Below are positions 1 through 11,469 of a stretch of 63,530 bases of DNA, piece after piece; the stretch's first letter is position 1; each line of letters starts with the position of its first letter. The DNA is from Flavobacteria bacterium RIFCSPLOWO2_12_FULL_35_11 (GTDB lineage Bacteria > Bacteroidota > Bacteroidia > Flavobacteriales > Flavobacteriaceae). Location of the stretch: positions 1 to 63,530 of the forward strand of contig MGWK01000088.1 in NCBI GenBank assembly GCA_001800975.1, read 5' to 3'. Both the position numbers and the translations under genes were made by a program. The notes beneath the pieces were generated by a model. That model saw only the letters and a program-made list of their open reading frames with translations. It did no database searches and was not told where the DNA came from.

Positions 1-85
1 ATACTGAATTTCAGTATCTTGACCAATATCTAAACCTCTTTTTTAATCTAAAATAATTGCACCCAACGGGTTAAACAATAAACCA

Positions 86-781
86 ATGAGACATCTTTTA
101 TATATAGCAGCATTAAGCATCACTTTATGGTCCTGCGGCGGCGGCGGAGACGACCCAACACCTCCTCCGGTTGTAAATACGGCACCAACAGTCCCAACAT
201 TGACCTATCCGACCAATAATTTATTGTGCATAGACAATGTGTTGAATTTTCAATGGAGCACTTCAACCGACAGCCAGGGCGACGCCATCACCTATCAGAT
301 ACAGGTTGCCAAAGACAATCTTTTTGCTCAAATTTCGCACACACTCACCTCAACCACCGCCAGCAAATCAATTACTTTGGAAAAAGGAATTGCCTATTAT
401 TGGCGGGTAAAAGCAACGGACAATAAAAGTGCATCGAGCAATTATTCAACAACCTTTAGTTTTTATACCGAAAGTGTTGGCATTACAAATCACCTGCCGT
501 TTTCACCGGTATTGGTGAGTCCTGTATTGAATTCCGTTCAAACCGGAACAAGTGTCACCTTGCAATGGATGGCAAGCGATGTAGATGCCAGTAATATTTT
601 GACTTATGATGTTTATTTTGGCACTGTAAATCCGCCAACGATTATCACCTCAGCAAATCAAAGTGCTGCCACTTTAACCAAAACCGTTACAGCTTCAACA
701 AAATATTACTGGAAAGTGGTGGTGAAAGACAGTAAAGGCGGACAAACAATTGGGCAGGTTTGGAGTTTTGTAACAACCTGA
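86..781 (+). CDS. Surface lipoprotein with two fibronectin III-like domains
   Basis: The 231-residue protein begins with a lipoprotein signal whose lipobox ends at Cys17, followed by a Gly/Asp-rich linker and a Pro-rich stretch. Two similar modules follow (about residues 35-130 and 138-231). Each has the alternating pattern of a fibronectin type III fold, with a FQWSTS or LQWMAS strand and a YYWRV or YYWKV strand. No catalytic motif is visible. The Gly/Asp-rich linker after the cysteine resembles lipoprotein surface-export signals known in Bacteroidota. A binding or adhesion role on the cell surface is an inference from the fold. Confidence 0.8.
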   Translation: MRHLLYIAALSITLWSCGGGGDDPTPPPVVNTAPTVPTLTYPTNNLLCIDNVLNFQWSTSTDSQGDAITYQIQVAKDNLFAQISHTLTSTTASKSITLEKGIAYYWRVKATDNKSASSNYSTTFSFYTESVGITNHLPFSPVLVSPVLNSVQTGTSVTLQWMASDVDASNILTYDVYFGTVNPPTIITSANQSAATLTKTVTASTKYYWKVVVKDSKGGQTIGQVWSFVTT

Positions 782-907
782 TAATTATCATATTAGCTAT
801 AATAAAAGATTAAATTAACTTTTTATGCTTTTTTTAGGCCGTTTTTTACAATAATTGGAAAAAAATTGTATTTTGCATTCACATTAACCAATATTATAAA
901 GGATATT

Positions 908-3670
908 ATGAAAAAACTATTAAGTATTATTTTTGTACTTTTTACGGGTTCAGTTATGTTTGCCCAAACTTCAATTACAGGTTCTGTAAAGGAAGCAAAA
1001 ACCGGTGAGCCCATTCCGGGCGCCAACATTAAAGTTGTAGGAAAATCAATTGGAACTACAACCGATTTTGACGGTAATTTTTCGTTTAAAGTAGCCCAGA
1101 ATCCTCCTTTCACTTTAGAGGTTTCACTTATTGGGTATGCATCAACTAAAGTTGAAATTACCCGAAGTGAACAAACTGTTAGCGTGGTTCTTGATGAATC
1201 TGCTACTGCATTGGATGAAGTAGTTGTATCCGCTTCAAGAACACCTGAACGAATTTTGGAATCTCCAGTGACCATTGAAAGAATGGACATTAGAGATATT
1301 AAAAATACATCTTCCCCAACTTTTTATGACGGATTGGAAAACCTAAAAGGAGTGGATGTTAACACCAATAGTTTGACATTTAAATCCATTAATACCCGTG
1401 GTTTTGCCACTTTTGCCAACACGCGTTTTATGCAATTGGTTGATGGGATGGACAATTCTTCCCCTGCTTTAAACTTCAACTTAGGGAACTTGTTGGGGAT
1501 GTCTGAATTGGATATTAATACTGTTGAATTGCTTCCGGGAGCTTCTTCTGCATTGTATGGAGCTAATGCTTTTAATGGTATTTTATTTATGACTAGTAAA
1601 AGTCCGTTTGAATACCAAGGAGTTAGTGTTTATGGAAAAACAGGAATTACTTCCCAAAAAGCGGCTGGAGACAATCAGTTTGCCGACGTTGGAATTAGAA
1701 TGGCCTATAAATTTAGCGATAAGTTTGCCGCAAAAGCATCCTTCTCTTATTTAAAAGGAACTGAATGGTGGGCTACGGAATATAGAGATTTTGACAATCC
1801 AAGTTTTGACAGAAGCAATCCTGCTTATAATGGACTAAACGTTTATGGGGATGAGGTTGCCACTACTTTAAATTTTGATGCTTTATCTGGTTTGCCAGCA
1901 GGAACACTGGGTGCTGCAAGAATTTCTAGAACTGGGTATAATGAAGTAGATTTAATGGATGGTTACGGCGCCTCAAGCGCTAAAGCCGATTTTGCTTTTC
2001 ATTACAAACCATTTGCCAATGATTTGGAAATTGTTTATAATGGTAAATTTGGACAAGGAAACACCATTTATCAAGGACAAAACAGATACAATATTAAAAA
2101 TTTCTTTTTGCAACAGCATAAAATTGAAATTAGAAATGACAATTTCTTTATTAGAGCGTATGTTACTGATGAAGATGCAGGAGATTCTTATGACAGCCGT
2201 TTTGCCGCCATTAATATAAACAGAAGTTGGAAATCTGATAAAGATTGGTTTACCGAATACGCACAAACTTATATTGGTGGTCGTTTAGGAATGATTCCTG
2301 GAATGCCAATGTTGGATGATGCAACAGCACACAGTGTGGCAAGGCAAGTAGCGCAAACAGGTGCATTAGTTCCTGGCACACCCGGTTTCAAAAGCGCTTT
2401 TGACATTGTGACTTCTGATCCAAATTTAACAACAGGATCTAAATTCTTAGATAACACTAAAATCTATCATTCAGATGCAAATTATAATTTTGGAAGCATT
2501 ATTGATTTTGCGGAGATTCAACTTGGAGGTTCTTGGAGAAAATATTCCTTAAATTCTTTTGGAACTATTTTTACTGATTATGATGGCCCAATCAATTATG
2601 AAGAATATGGCGCTTATATGCAATTGCAAAAGAAATTTGTTGATGACAGATTGAAATTTACAGGATCTTTGCGTTATGACAAATCTCAAAACTTTGAAGG
2701 AAATGTTTCGCCAAGAGTTTCTTTGTCTTACTCTTTAGGAGAAGGCAAAACACGTAATTTAAGAGCTTCATTTCAAACAGGTTTCAGAAATCCAACCACA
2801 CAAGACCAATATATAGGATTAGATGCAGGTGCTGCAATTTTGGTGGGCTCTGCACCTGACAATTTAGATCGATATACTTCATCACCATTTGGAGTTAGTG
2901 CCGGTGGACAAGCATTTACAGGAAGTAGCACTATTCAATTATCGGGTAGAGCTGCCTATGATAATTCATTCTCTTTAGCATCAATAAATAATGGCACTTT
3001 CCAAAAATCAGATTTCGATTTAGTAAAACCTGAAAAAGTAACCGCGTATGAAGTGGGCTATAGAGCAGGTTTTGGAAGATTGTCCTTAGATATGAGTGCT
3101 TATTACAATGATTATCAAGATTTTATGGGAGTTAAAACAGTGGTGGTTCCATTTTATGGAACAGTAGGAGATAACTCATTGTCATTATTGGCGCTTCAAA
3201 ATGGTGATATTAAACCATTCCAGGTGTACACAAACTCCCCAGCCGATATTTCATCTTATGGAGCTACTATTGGTGTGGACACAAAAATATTGGGAAATTA
3301 CAGTTTTGGCGTAAATTATACGCTTTCAAAGTTTGAATTTGACCAAGCTTCAGATCCAGATTATGAAGCAAGTTTTAATACCCCAGAACATAAAGTCAAA
3401 GTTTCCTTTGGAAATACAGAGCTTTTTGAAAATTTCGGATTTAACATCAATTATAGATGGAGTGATATCTATTTATGGGAATCGACTTTTGCGAATGCAA
3501 TAGTTGATGCACGTTCTGTAGTTGATGCCCAAATTAACTATAGCATTCCAAAATGGAAGTCGCTATTTAAAGTAGGTGGTGCCAATATTGGAGGAAAAGA
3601 ATATTATAGTGCTCCAGGTGTTGGAAAAATAGGCTCACAATATTTTGTGTCTTGGACTATTAACCCATAA
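908..3670 (+). CDS. TonB-dependent outer-membrane receptor
   Basis: This is an outer-membrane active transporter of 920 residues. The start at 908 is preferred over the upstream in-frame ATG at 866 because it begins directly with a signal peptide ending in MFAQ. After the signal comes a CarboxypepD_reg-like beta domain (about 22-105, with GEPIPGANIKV and DFDGNFSF), typical of Bacteroidota receptors. A plug domain begins near DEVVVSASRTPERI, and a long beta-barrel ends in an aromatic-containing C-terminal strand. No SusD partner follows; instead an SGNH-fold lipoprotein lies 37 bp downstream. The substrate cannot be told from the sequence. Confidence 0.92.
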   Translation: MKKLLSIIFVLFTGSVMFAQTSITGSVKEAKTGEPIPGANIKVVGKSIGTTTDFDGNFSFKVAQNPPFTLEVSLIGYASTKVEITRSEQTVSVVLDESATALDEVVVSASRTPERILESPVTIERMDIRDIKNTSSPTFYDGLENLKGVDVNTNSLTFKSINTRGFATFANTRFMQLVDGMDNSSPALNFNLGNLLGMSELDINTVELLPGASSALYGANAFNGILFMTSKSPFEYQGVSVYGKTGITSQKAAGDNQFADVGIRMAYKFSDKFAAKASFSYLKGTEWWATEYRDFDNPSFDRSNPAYNGLNVYGDEVATTLNFDALSGLPAGTLGAARISRTGYNEVDLMDGYGASSAKADFAFHYKPFANDLEIVYNGKFGQGNTIYQGQNRYNIKNFFLQQHKIEIRNDNFFIRAYVTDEDAGDSYDSRFAAININRSWKSDKDWFTEYAQTYIGGRLGMIPGMPMLDDATAHSVARQVAQTGALVPGTPGFKSAFDIVTSDPNLTTGSKFLDNTKIYHSDANYNFGSIIDFAEIQLGGSWRKYSLNSFGTIFTDYDGPINYEEYGAYMQLQKKFVDDRLKFTGSLRYDKSQNFEGNVSPRVSLSYSLGEGKTRNLRASFQTGFRNPTTQDQYIGLDAGAAILVGSAPDNLDRYTSSPFGVSAGGQAFTGSSTIQLSGRAAYDNSFSLASINNGTFQKSDFDLVKPEKVTAYEVGYRAGFGRLSLDMSAYYNDYQDFMGVKTVVVPFYGTVGDNSLSLLALQNGDIKPFQVYTNSPADISSYGATIGVDTKILGNYSFGVNYTLSKFEFDQASDPDYEASFNTPEHKVKVSFGNTELFENFGFNINYRWSDIYLWESTFANAIVDARSVVDAQINYSIPKWKSLFKVGGANIGGKEYYSAPGVGKIGSQYFVSWTINP

Positions 3671-3707
3671 TGTCTTAACTAATCACATAAAATTAACAAA
3701 TAATATT

Positions 3708-5216
3708 ATGAAAAAAATTAAATATTTATTTTTTATCGCTCCTTTTATTTTTTCTTCGTGCAGCGATGATGATTTTGGGGTATCTCCTATTATAGAAGAG
3801 GTTAGTGTACCTGAAACTGTAGATGTTACTTATACAAGCGGCACCGCAAATTTCAGTAAATTTGTGAGCGTTGGGAATTCATTGACTGCCGGTTATTCTG
3901 ATGGAGCTTTATTTATTGACGGACAAACAAACTCTTTTCCAAATATTTTGGCGCAACAATTTGCATTGGCAGGTGGTGGCAATTTTACGCAACCGTTAAT
4001 GAAAGATAATTTAGGAGGTTTGTTGTTAGGAGGAAATCAAATCACTTCAAACAGACTGTTTTTGTCGTTTGCATCTGGATCTCCATCCCCAATTCCTATT
4101 TCTGGAACGCCAACTACTGAAGTTAGTAATGTTCTTGCAGGTCCTTTTTCAAATATGGGCGTTCCCGGCGCAAAAAGTTATCATTTGGCAGCACCAGGTT
4201 ATGGAAATGTTGCAGGTGTTGCCACAGGGCTTGCAAATCCTTATTTTGCAAGAATGGCCACAAGCGCAAATGCCACGGTGATTGGTGATGCAGTTGTGCA
4301 ATCTCCAACTTTCTTTTCTTTGTGGATTGGTAATAATGACGTTTTAGGCTTTGCCACTTCAGGTGGTGCTGGAATAGACCAAAAAGGTAATTTGAACCCT
4401 GCAACTTATGGAGGCAATGATATTACAGATCCAAATGTATTCGCAAGTGTTTATAATGGTTTATTGTCTGGTTTAACTGCAACTGGCGGCAAGGGCATTG
4501 TGTCCAATCTTCCAAGCGTAACCATAATTCCTTATTTCACGACTGTTCCTTATAACGCTATTCCTTTAGATGCAGCCACTGCCGCTATGTTAAATCAAGC
4601 ATTTGCGCCTTATAACGGAGGGTTGTTGCAACTTCAAGGAATGGGAGCTGTTTCTGCAGCCGAAGTAAGCCGAAGAACAGTTCATTTTACCTCAGGGAAA
4701 AATCCAGTGTTAATTTTGGATGAAAATTTAACCAATTTAACGGTATACAATCCTGCTTTAACAAATATGAGACAAGCAACCTCAGCTGATTTATTGGTGC
4801 TAACATCAAGAACTTTTTTAGGGACTACCGTAGGTGGAAACGCTTCCCTTATCAATGGTGTTTCTGTGCCACTGGCAGATAAATGGGTCTTAACACCAGA
4901 AGAACAAGATGCTGTAGGAACTGCAATAGAAGCATACAATATAACAATTGAAGCTTTGGCGCAGCAATATGGTCTGGCATTTTTTGACGCAAATGCATTG
5001 TTAACTCAATTGGTAAATGGTGGAATTACGCAAAATGGAATAAAAACTACAGGAGTTTACGCTACTGGAGGAGGTTTTTCTTTGGATGGAGTTCATCCGT
5101 CACCAAGAGGTTATGCTATCATAGCCAACGGAATGATTGACGCGATTAACTTAAAATATGGCTCAAATTTGCCAAAAGTTAATGTTGGAAATTACAAAGG
5201 CCTTTACATAAATTAA
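3708..5216 (+). CDS. SGNH/GDSL-like hydrolase lipoprotein
   Basis: The 502-residue lipoprotein has its lipobox ending at Cys18. The start at 3708 is chosen because the longer frame from 3645 would overlap the receptor gene and lacks a signal at its N-terminus. SGNH-hydrolase blocks are visible: VGNSLTAG with the candidate nucleophile Ser58, WIGNND (block III Asn), and DGVHPSPRG with the Asp460/His463 pair. The family cleaves ester bonds in lipids or acylated glycans. Being 37 bp behind the TonB receptor gene and ahead of a strong terminator, it probably forms a two-gene operon and may process the receptor's ligand. Confidence 0.85.
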   Translation: MKKIKYLFFIAPFIFSSCSDDDFGVSPIIEEVSVPETVDVTYTSGTANFSKFVSVGNSLTAGYSDGALFIDGQTNSFPNILAQQFALAGGGNFTQPLMKDNLGGLLLGGNQITSNRLFLSFASGSPSPIPISGTPTTEVSNVLAGPFSNMGVPGAKSYHLAAPGYGNVAGVATGLANPYFARMATSANATVIGDAVVQSPTFFSLWIGNNDVLGFATSGGAGIDQKGNLNPATYGGNDITDPNVFASVYNGLLSGLTATGGKGIVSNLPSVTIIPYFTTVPYNAIPLDAATAAMLNQAFAPYNGGLLQLQGMGAVSAAEVSRRTVHFTSGKNPVLILDENLTNLTVYNPALTNMRQATSADLLVLTSRTFLGTTVGGNASLINGVSVPLADKWVLTPEEQDAVGTAIEAYNITIEALAQQYGLAFFDANALLTQLVNGGITQNGIKTTGVYATGGGFSLDGVHPSPRGYAIIANGMIDAINLKYGSNLPKVNVGNYKGLYIN

Positions 5217-5235
5217 TTAGAAAAGAAAATTTATT

Positions 5236-5278
5236 AATCCCCTAAAAAATGGTTAAATTTTTTAGGGGATTTTTTTTG
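5236..5278 (+). terminator. Rho-independent terminator after the SGNH lipoprotein
   Basis: A 14-bp stem built on AATCCCCTAAAAAA and its complement is followed by a run of T residues. It lies 20 bp after the stop codon. Confidence 0.9.
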
Positions 5279-5309
5279 TTTTTTACTTTTCAAAATAAAA
5301 TCAAAAAAC

Positions 5310-5317
5310 TATCTTTG
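5310..5317 (+). promoter_or_regulatory. Candidate -7 box for atpD
   Basis: TATCTTTG followed by CA matches the Bacteroidota TAnnTTTG box and lies 62 bp before the atpD start. No clear TTG -33 element is seen at the usual distance. Confidence 0.55.
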
Positions 5318-5367
5318 CACCTTGAAAATTAAGGCTAAACCTAAAAGAGTAAATATCTAAAAAATAA

Positions 5368-6894
<1,527 letters not shown>

Positions 6895-6895
6895 T

Positions 6896-6936
6896 TCAAT
6901 TGATAATTATCAATTGACAATTATCAATTATCAATT
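6896..6936. repeat. AATTGATAATT-type palindromic repeat between atpD and atpC
   Basis: The spacer is made almost wholly of AATTGATAATT units. It includes a perfect 20-nt palindrome at 6897-6916 (CAATTGATAA then TTATCAATTG). Related units occur at 55420-55452. Confidence 0.85.
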
Positions 6937-6944
6937 AAACAAGT

Positions 6945-7223
6945 ATGATTTTAGAAATAGTAACACCGGAAGCCACGATATTACGCACGCAAGTTGATGT
7001 AGTTTCACTTCCCGGATTTGACGGCAAATTTCAGTTGTTAAATCATCACGCACCAATAGTATCGTTACTCATTGAAGGAGTCGTTAAATTTAAAGGCGCC
7101 AACATCACAATTGATGAGCAATTCGAAAGTAAATTTACAAATATCAAAGGCGAGTTCTCGTTTCCTATTAAAAGCGGCACCATTGAAATGAAAGAAAACT
7201 ACGTAATTGTGCTTGCAGATTAA
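6945..7223 (+). CDS. atpC: F0F1 ATP synthase subunit epsilon
   Basis: The 92-residue protein is a short form of the epsilon subunit of the F1 central stalk, consisting of the N-terminal beta-sandwich (LEIVTPEATI, VSLPGFDGKFQLLNHHAPIVSLL). The C-terminal helical hairpin found in longer epsilon subunits is absent, as is common in Bacteroidota. It sits 50 bp behind atpD and ahead of a terminator, so the two form an operon. Confidence 0.93.
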   Translation: MILEIVTPEATILRTQVDVVSLPGFDGKFQLLNHHAPIVSLLIEGVVKFKGANITIDEQFESKFTNIKGEFSFPIKSGTIEMKENYVIVLAD

Positions 7224-7243
7224 AAATTAAATAAAATACATAT

Positions 7244-7279
7244 AAAAAGGTCTTCATTTTTTAATGGAGACCTTTTTTT
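7244..7279 (+). terminator. Terminator after atpC
   Basis: The stem GGTCTTCATT pairs with AATGGAGACC (one G-T pair) and is followed by seven T residues. Confidence 0.88.
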
Positions 7280-7362
7280 GCTTAAAATATATGAATAAGG
7301 GCTTTGATAAATGATTAGTTTTAAAGAACTTTAGCTCAAATATTTAATCAACCAAAACTCTT

Positions 7363-9924
7363 ATGAAATTTTATAAATTACTCTTATTTTTTTTAATAAG
7401 CACAGGTGGCATTTACGCACAATTAAAATCCAATACTAATGAAAGTGAACTTAATCCGCTGCCAAATTACCGATTGGCCGCCAAATTTTCACCAGATAAT
7501 TTGGCTAAATTGGTTCATTCAACCACGGTAGCTCCGCATTGGCTAAAAAAAGGAAATCGTTTTTGGTATCAGTACAAAACCACTTCCGGTTCCAATTATT
7601 ATTTGGTTGATGCAGACCAAAGAACAAAAAGCAAATTATTTGATAATGAAAAAATGGCAAAGTGGTTAACAGAAATTACCAAAGATCCTTATGATGCGCA
7701 ACATTTGCCGAAATTCGATTTTAAATTTGTTAAAAATGAAACCGCCATTCGTTTCAGAATTACTTCAACCGAAGAAGTGGAAGCAGTTGAAAAGGATGTG
7801 AAATCTGACAAGAAAAAAGAAGAGACAGAGAAGGATTCAACCACGGTTAAAAAGGATAAGAAAAAGAAACCTAAAATGGAGAAAAAAGTGTATCACCTGG
7901 AATATAAATTGGGTGATAACAAATTGACCATTATCGACAATAAAAAGGAAGATGAAAAATTAAAACGCTGGCCTAATATTGCGCCAGACAGCTCAATTGT
8001 ATTGTTTTCGAAGAACTTCAATTTATATTGGATGGACAAAGAAAATTTTTTAAAAGCCGTTAAAAATGAAAAAGACTCCACCATTGTTGAAAATAAATGG
8101 ACAACTGATGGGGTCGAAAATTATAGTTATGGAGGAGAAAGCCGTGATGAAAATAACGAAACCAAAGAAGAAAAAAAGGATGAAAGAAAAGGAATATGGG
8201 GCACTTGGTCGCATGATTCCAAGAATTTCATTTTTCAAAAATCTGATGACAGAGATCTTAAGGATTTGTGGGTAATCAACTCGGTTTCCAAAAAAAGACC
8301 AACATTAGAAACCTATAAATACCATATGCCTGGTGAAAAGGAGTTCTCCAAAGAAGAACTGTTGATTTTTAATATCGCCACAAAAAATATTACTAAAGTA
8401 AAATTAGACACGGTAAAACAAAAAAGTTTATCGGTTTACAGAGCTCCTGAAAAAAAATCTAATGTAGATGATGAATTTAAGCCTGCTTTATTATTATCAA
8501 AAAAAGGAAAAATTTATTTTAACAGCATCAGCAGAGATCGGAAAAAATTAGATATATGTGTGGCCGATATGGCTACGGGTGAAGTAACCGTTTTAATTGA
8601 AGAAAGATTCAATACCTATATTGAATCAAAACCGTTGGTGTTGTTTAACAATGAACAGGAAATCTTACATTGGTCGGAACGCGACGGTTGGGCGCATTTT
8701 TATTTGTATGATAACAAAGGAACTTTAAAACAGCAGGTAACCAAAGGCTCATTTCACGTTGATGATTTTGAAAATATCAATGAAAAAGAACGAGTGATTT
8801 ACTTTACGGCAAATGGCGTTGACGCCAATCAGGATCCATATTTTTCAAATTTGTATCGCATTAATTTGGACGGAACAGGCTTGAAAAATATAAACCCGGG
8901 CGAATTCAACACCGATGTGAGCATGGGCGATTCCAATGCTTATTTTGTGAGCAATTATTCCAGAGTAAATACGGTTCCGAAATCGGAATTAAGAACCAAT
9001 ACGGGAAGTGTTGCTATGGCGCTAGAAGAAGCCGATTTGTCGCAATTGTTTGCAACCGGTTATAAATTTCCTGAACCTTTTAAAATGAAGGCTGATGACG
9101 GAATTACAGATCTTTATGGCGTAATGTACAAACCTTACGACTTTGATTCCACAAAAGTATACCCGTTAATAGAATATGTGTATCCAGGTCCTCAAACTGA
9201 AGCGGTGGACAAATCTTTTTCCATCAGAATGAACAGAACCGACCGTATTGCACAGGTTGGATTTATTGTGATTACTTTAGGAAACCGTGGCGGACATCCA
9301 GATCGTTCTAAATGGTATCATAATTATGGCTATGGAAACCTGAGAGATTACGGTTTGGCCGATAAAAAATATGTAGCAGAACTAATGGCCGATAAATATT
9401 CATTTATTGACATTGAAAAAGTTGGCATTTTCGGACATTCAGGCGGCGGATTTATGTCAACCGCAGCGATGCTGGTTTATCCAGATTTCTTTAAGGCCGC
9501 AGTTTCTTCCGCAGGAAATCACGACAATTCTATGTATAACAGCTGGTGGAGCGAAACGCATCACGGAGTAAAAGAGGAAATGGAAGACGACGGAAAAATT
9601 TCTTATAAATATGATATCGATAAAAATCAGTCGTTAGCCGCAAATTTAAAGGGGAAATTAATGCTGGTTACGGGAGATGTTGACAATAATGTACATCCTG
9701 GAGCCACCATAAGAATGGCAGATGCCTTAATAAAAGCAAATAAACGCTTTGATTATATGATTATGCCGGGCCAACGCCACGCTTTTGGAGATATGACCGA
9801 ATATTTCTTTTGGCTGACTGCCGATCATTTCAGCAAGCATTTATTGGGTGTTGAAGCAACCAATGTTGATATGCTTGAAATGAATAGAGACAAGCCTAAA
9901 GGCGAAGCAAAAAAAGCTTTGTAA
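7363..9924 (+). CDS. S9 family prolyl oligopeptidase (dipeptidyl peptidase IV type)
   Basis: This 853-residue exported serine peptidase has a signal peptide ending near IYAQ, a long beta-propeller region, and a C-terminal alpha/beta-hydrolase domain. The catalytic triad is visible as GHSGGG with Ser693, GDVDNN with Asp774 and GQRHAFG with His806. The Ser-Asp-His spacing (81 and 32) resembles that of DPP IV. A Lys/Glu-rich stretch (about residues 145-180) interrupts the propeller. The expected role is removal of N-terminal X-Pro dipeptides in the periplasm. It appears monocistronic, bounded by terminators on both sides. Confidence 0.93.
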   Translation: MKFYKLLLFFLISTGGIYAQLKSNTNESELNPLPNYRLAAKFSPDNLAKLVHSTTVAPHWLKKGNRFWYQYKTTSGSNYYLVDADQRTKSKLFDNEKMAKWLTEITKDPYDAQHLPKFDFKFVKNETAIRFRITSTEEVEAVEKDVKSDKKKEETEKDSTTVKKDKKKKPKMEKKVYHLEYKLGDNKLTIIDNKKEDEKLKRWPNIAPDSSIVLFSKNFNLYWMDKENFLKAVKNEKDSTIVENKWTTDGVENYSYGGESRDENNETKEEKKDERKGIWGTWSHDSKNFIFQKSDDRDLKDLWVINSVSKKRPTLETYKYHMPGEKEFSKEELLIFNIATKNITKVKLDTVKQKSLSVYRAPEKKSNVDDEFKPALLLSKKGKIYFNSISRDRKKLDICVADMATGEVTVLIEERFNTYIESKPLVLFNNEQEILHWSERDGWAHFYLYDNKGTLKQQVTKGSFHVDDFENINEKERVIYFTANGVDANQDPYFSNLYRINLDGTGLKNINPGEFNTDVSMGDSNAYFVSNYSRVNTVPKSELRTNTGSVAMALEEADLSQLFATGYKFPEPFKMKADDGITDLYGVMYKPYDFDSTKVYPLIEYVYPGPQTEAVDKSFSIRMNRTDRIAQVGFIVITLGNRGGHPDRSKWYHNYGYGNLRDYGLADKKYVAELMADKYSFIDIEKVGIFGHSGGGFMSTAAMLVYPDFFKAAVSSAGNHDNSMYNSWWSETHHGVKEEMEDDGKISYKYDIDKNQSLAANLKGKLMLVTGDVDNNVHPGATIRMADALIKANKRFDYMIMPGQRHAFGDMTEYFFWLTADHFSKHLLGVEATNVDMLEMNRDKPKGEAKKAL

Positions 9925-9937
9925 AAAATATGCACCT

Positions 9938-9977
9938 AAAAAAAGCGCCATTCAAAATTATTGAATGGCGCTTTTTT
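9938..9977. terminator. Bidirectional terminator between S9 peptidase and rseP
   Basis: The stem AAAAAAGCGCCATTCAA with its complement surrounds an AATTA loop. A-rich and T-rich flanks allow it to act on both converging transcripts. Confidence 0.9.
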
Positions 9978-9993
9978 GTTTTAGAAAATATTT

Positions 9994-11310
9994 TTAAGAG
10001 AACAGTTTTACGATGTCATTTCCGTTTGCCAGAATAAGCAATGCAATTAAAAGAAGAAATCCGGTGATTTGAGCATATTCTAAAAATTTATCGCTTGGCT
10101 TTCTGCCGGTAATCATTTCATATAAAGTAAACATCACGTGGCCGCCATCCAATGCCGGGATTGGCAATAAATTCATAAAGGCTAGCATGATTGACAGGAA
10201 TGCAGTAATTCCCCAGAAAGATTGCCAGCTCCAAGTGGCCGGAAAAATATTGCCGATGGCAATAAAACCGCCAATACTTGTTGCGCCTTTTTTTGTGAAA
10301 ACGTATTTAAATTGTGTGATGTAATCTTTTAAAGTCCAAATGGCCAAAGAGTTTCCTTTTGGAATACTTTCCATAAAAGAATAGTCTTTATGCTCAATGG
10401 AAAGGCTACGCAATTGCGAGTTAGAAACGCCAATTGTCTTGTCTTCTCTTGGTGATAAAGTAACGTTATTAATAGTTCCGTTTCTTTCCACGCCAATTGC
10501 AAGATCAGCTTCTTTAGAATTTTGGATTAATTTGGTAAAATCTTGCCAATAACTAACGGGAGTTCCATTCACCGAAATGATTTTGTCATTTTTTAACAAC
10601 CCGGCTTTTTCAGCAGGAGAGTCCACTACAACACTGTCAATAATTGGTTCAGTTCTAATGGAAAATGGTTCCATAACACCTTTTGCCCACATTTCATCTC
10701 CAATATTTTCTGGAACTGAAAGCGTTTCTGTAGTTCCATCTTCATGCAATACCTCAAGAGAGGTAATTCCCCTTAAAAATAAATGTTTGTTAATGGCAGT
10801 TACGTCTAACGGTGCTTCTCCATTAAATTTCAGTAATTTATCGCCATCTTTAAAACCATATTCATGCAACATTTCATTAACGGCAAAGCCATGTTTCACT
10901 TCGGTTGGTTTTACATAATCAACTCCCCAAACAAAGACAATCATAATGTAAATTACAATACCCAAGATAAAATTTACGGTAACGCCGCCAAGCATAATAA
11001 TTAAGCGTTGCCAAGCCGGTTTAGATCTAAATTCCCAAGGTTGCGCTGGCTGTTTCATTTGTTCGGTATCCATGCTTTCATCAATCATACCGGATATTTT
11101 CACATAACCGCCCAATGGAATCCATCCAATGCCGTAAACCGTGTCCCCAATTTTCTTTTTAAACAAGGAAAATTTATAATCAAAAAATAAGTAAAATTTT
11201 TCAACGCGGGTTTTAAATATTTTTGCAGGGATAAAGTGTCCCAACTCATGCAGTACAATTAAAAATGATAAACTTAAAATAAACTGTAAAGCCTTAATCA
11301 ATATGTCCAT
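9994..11310 (-). CDS. rseP: Site-2 intramembrane zinc protease RseP
   Basis: This 438-residue inner-membrane M50 metalloprotease cleaves membrane-spanning anti-sigma factors and signal-peptide remnants. The HELGH zinc motif is at residues 21-25 in the first membrane helix. A PDZ domain follows in the middle (SPAEKAGLLKNDKIISVNG), then the second metal-binding region LPIPALDGGH near residue 385. The length fits the family. It is transcribed towards the S9 peptidase gene. Confidence 0.94.
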   Translation of the reverse strand: MDILIKALQFILSLSFLIVLHELGHFIPAKIFKTRVEKFYLFFDYKFSLFKKKIGDTVYGIGWIPLGGYVKISGMIDESMDTEQMKQPAQPWEFRSKPAWQRLIIMLGGVTVNFILGIVIYIMIVFVWGVDYVKPTEVKHGFAVNEMLHEYGFKDGDKLLKFNGEAPLDVTAINKHLFLRGITSLEVLHEDGTTETLSVPENIGDEMWAKGVMEPFSIRTEPIIDSVVVDSPAEKAGLLKNDKIISVNGTPVSYWQDFTKLIQNSKEADLAIGVERNGTINNVTLSPREDKTIGVSNSQLRSLSIEHKDYSFMESIPKGNSLAIWTLKDYITQFKYVFTKKGATSIGGFIAIGNIFPATWSWQSFWGITAFLSIMLAFMNLLPIPALDGGHVMFTLYEMITGRKPSDKFLEYAQITGFLLLIALLILANGNDIVKLFS

Positions 11311-11339
11311 ATATATTTCTTCAAATTACTAAAATCGCA

Positions 11340-11347
11340 CAAATGTA
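11340..11347 (-). promoter_or_regulatory. Candidate -7 box for rseP
   Basis: On the minus strand the box reads TACATTTG and lies 29 bp before the rseP start. No TTG -33 element is evident. Confidence 0.4.
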
Positions 11348-11417
11348 CGGTTTTAAAAAGCGTTGTAAAAACTAAATAATTAGGTTATTGCCTGTTTTAA
11401 CAAAGTTTTAAATGAGT

Positions 11418-11451
11418 TTGACAACTATAATAATCATTTGCCTTAAATTTG
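11418..11451 (+). promoter_or_regulatory. Promoter of the SCO1-like gene
   Basis: TTG at 11418-11420, 23 bp of spacer, then TAAATTTG at 11444-11451. This fits the Bacteroidota TTG/TAnnTTTG promoter and lies 18 bp before the chosen start. Confidence 0.6.
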
Positions 11452-11469
11452 TGTTTTAATTTTCTAAAA

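Noticed and set aside
1-17. ATACTGAAATTTCAGTAT-like palindrome at the window edge as a terminator
   Set aside because: It has no T run and the upstream gene is outside the window, so its role cannot be judged.
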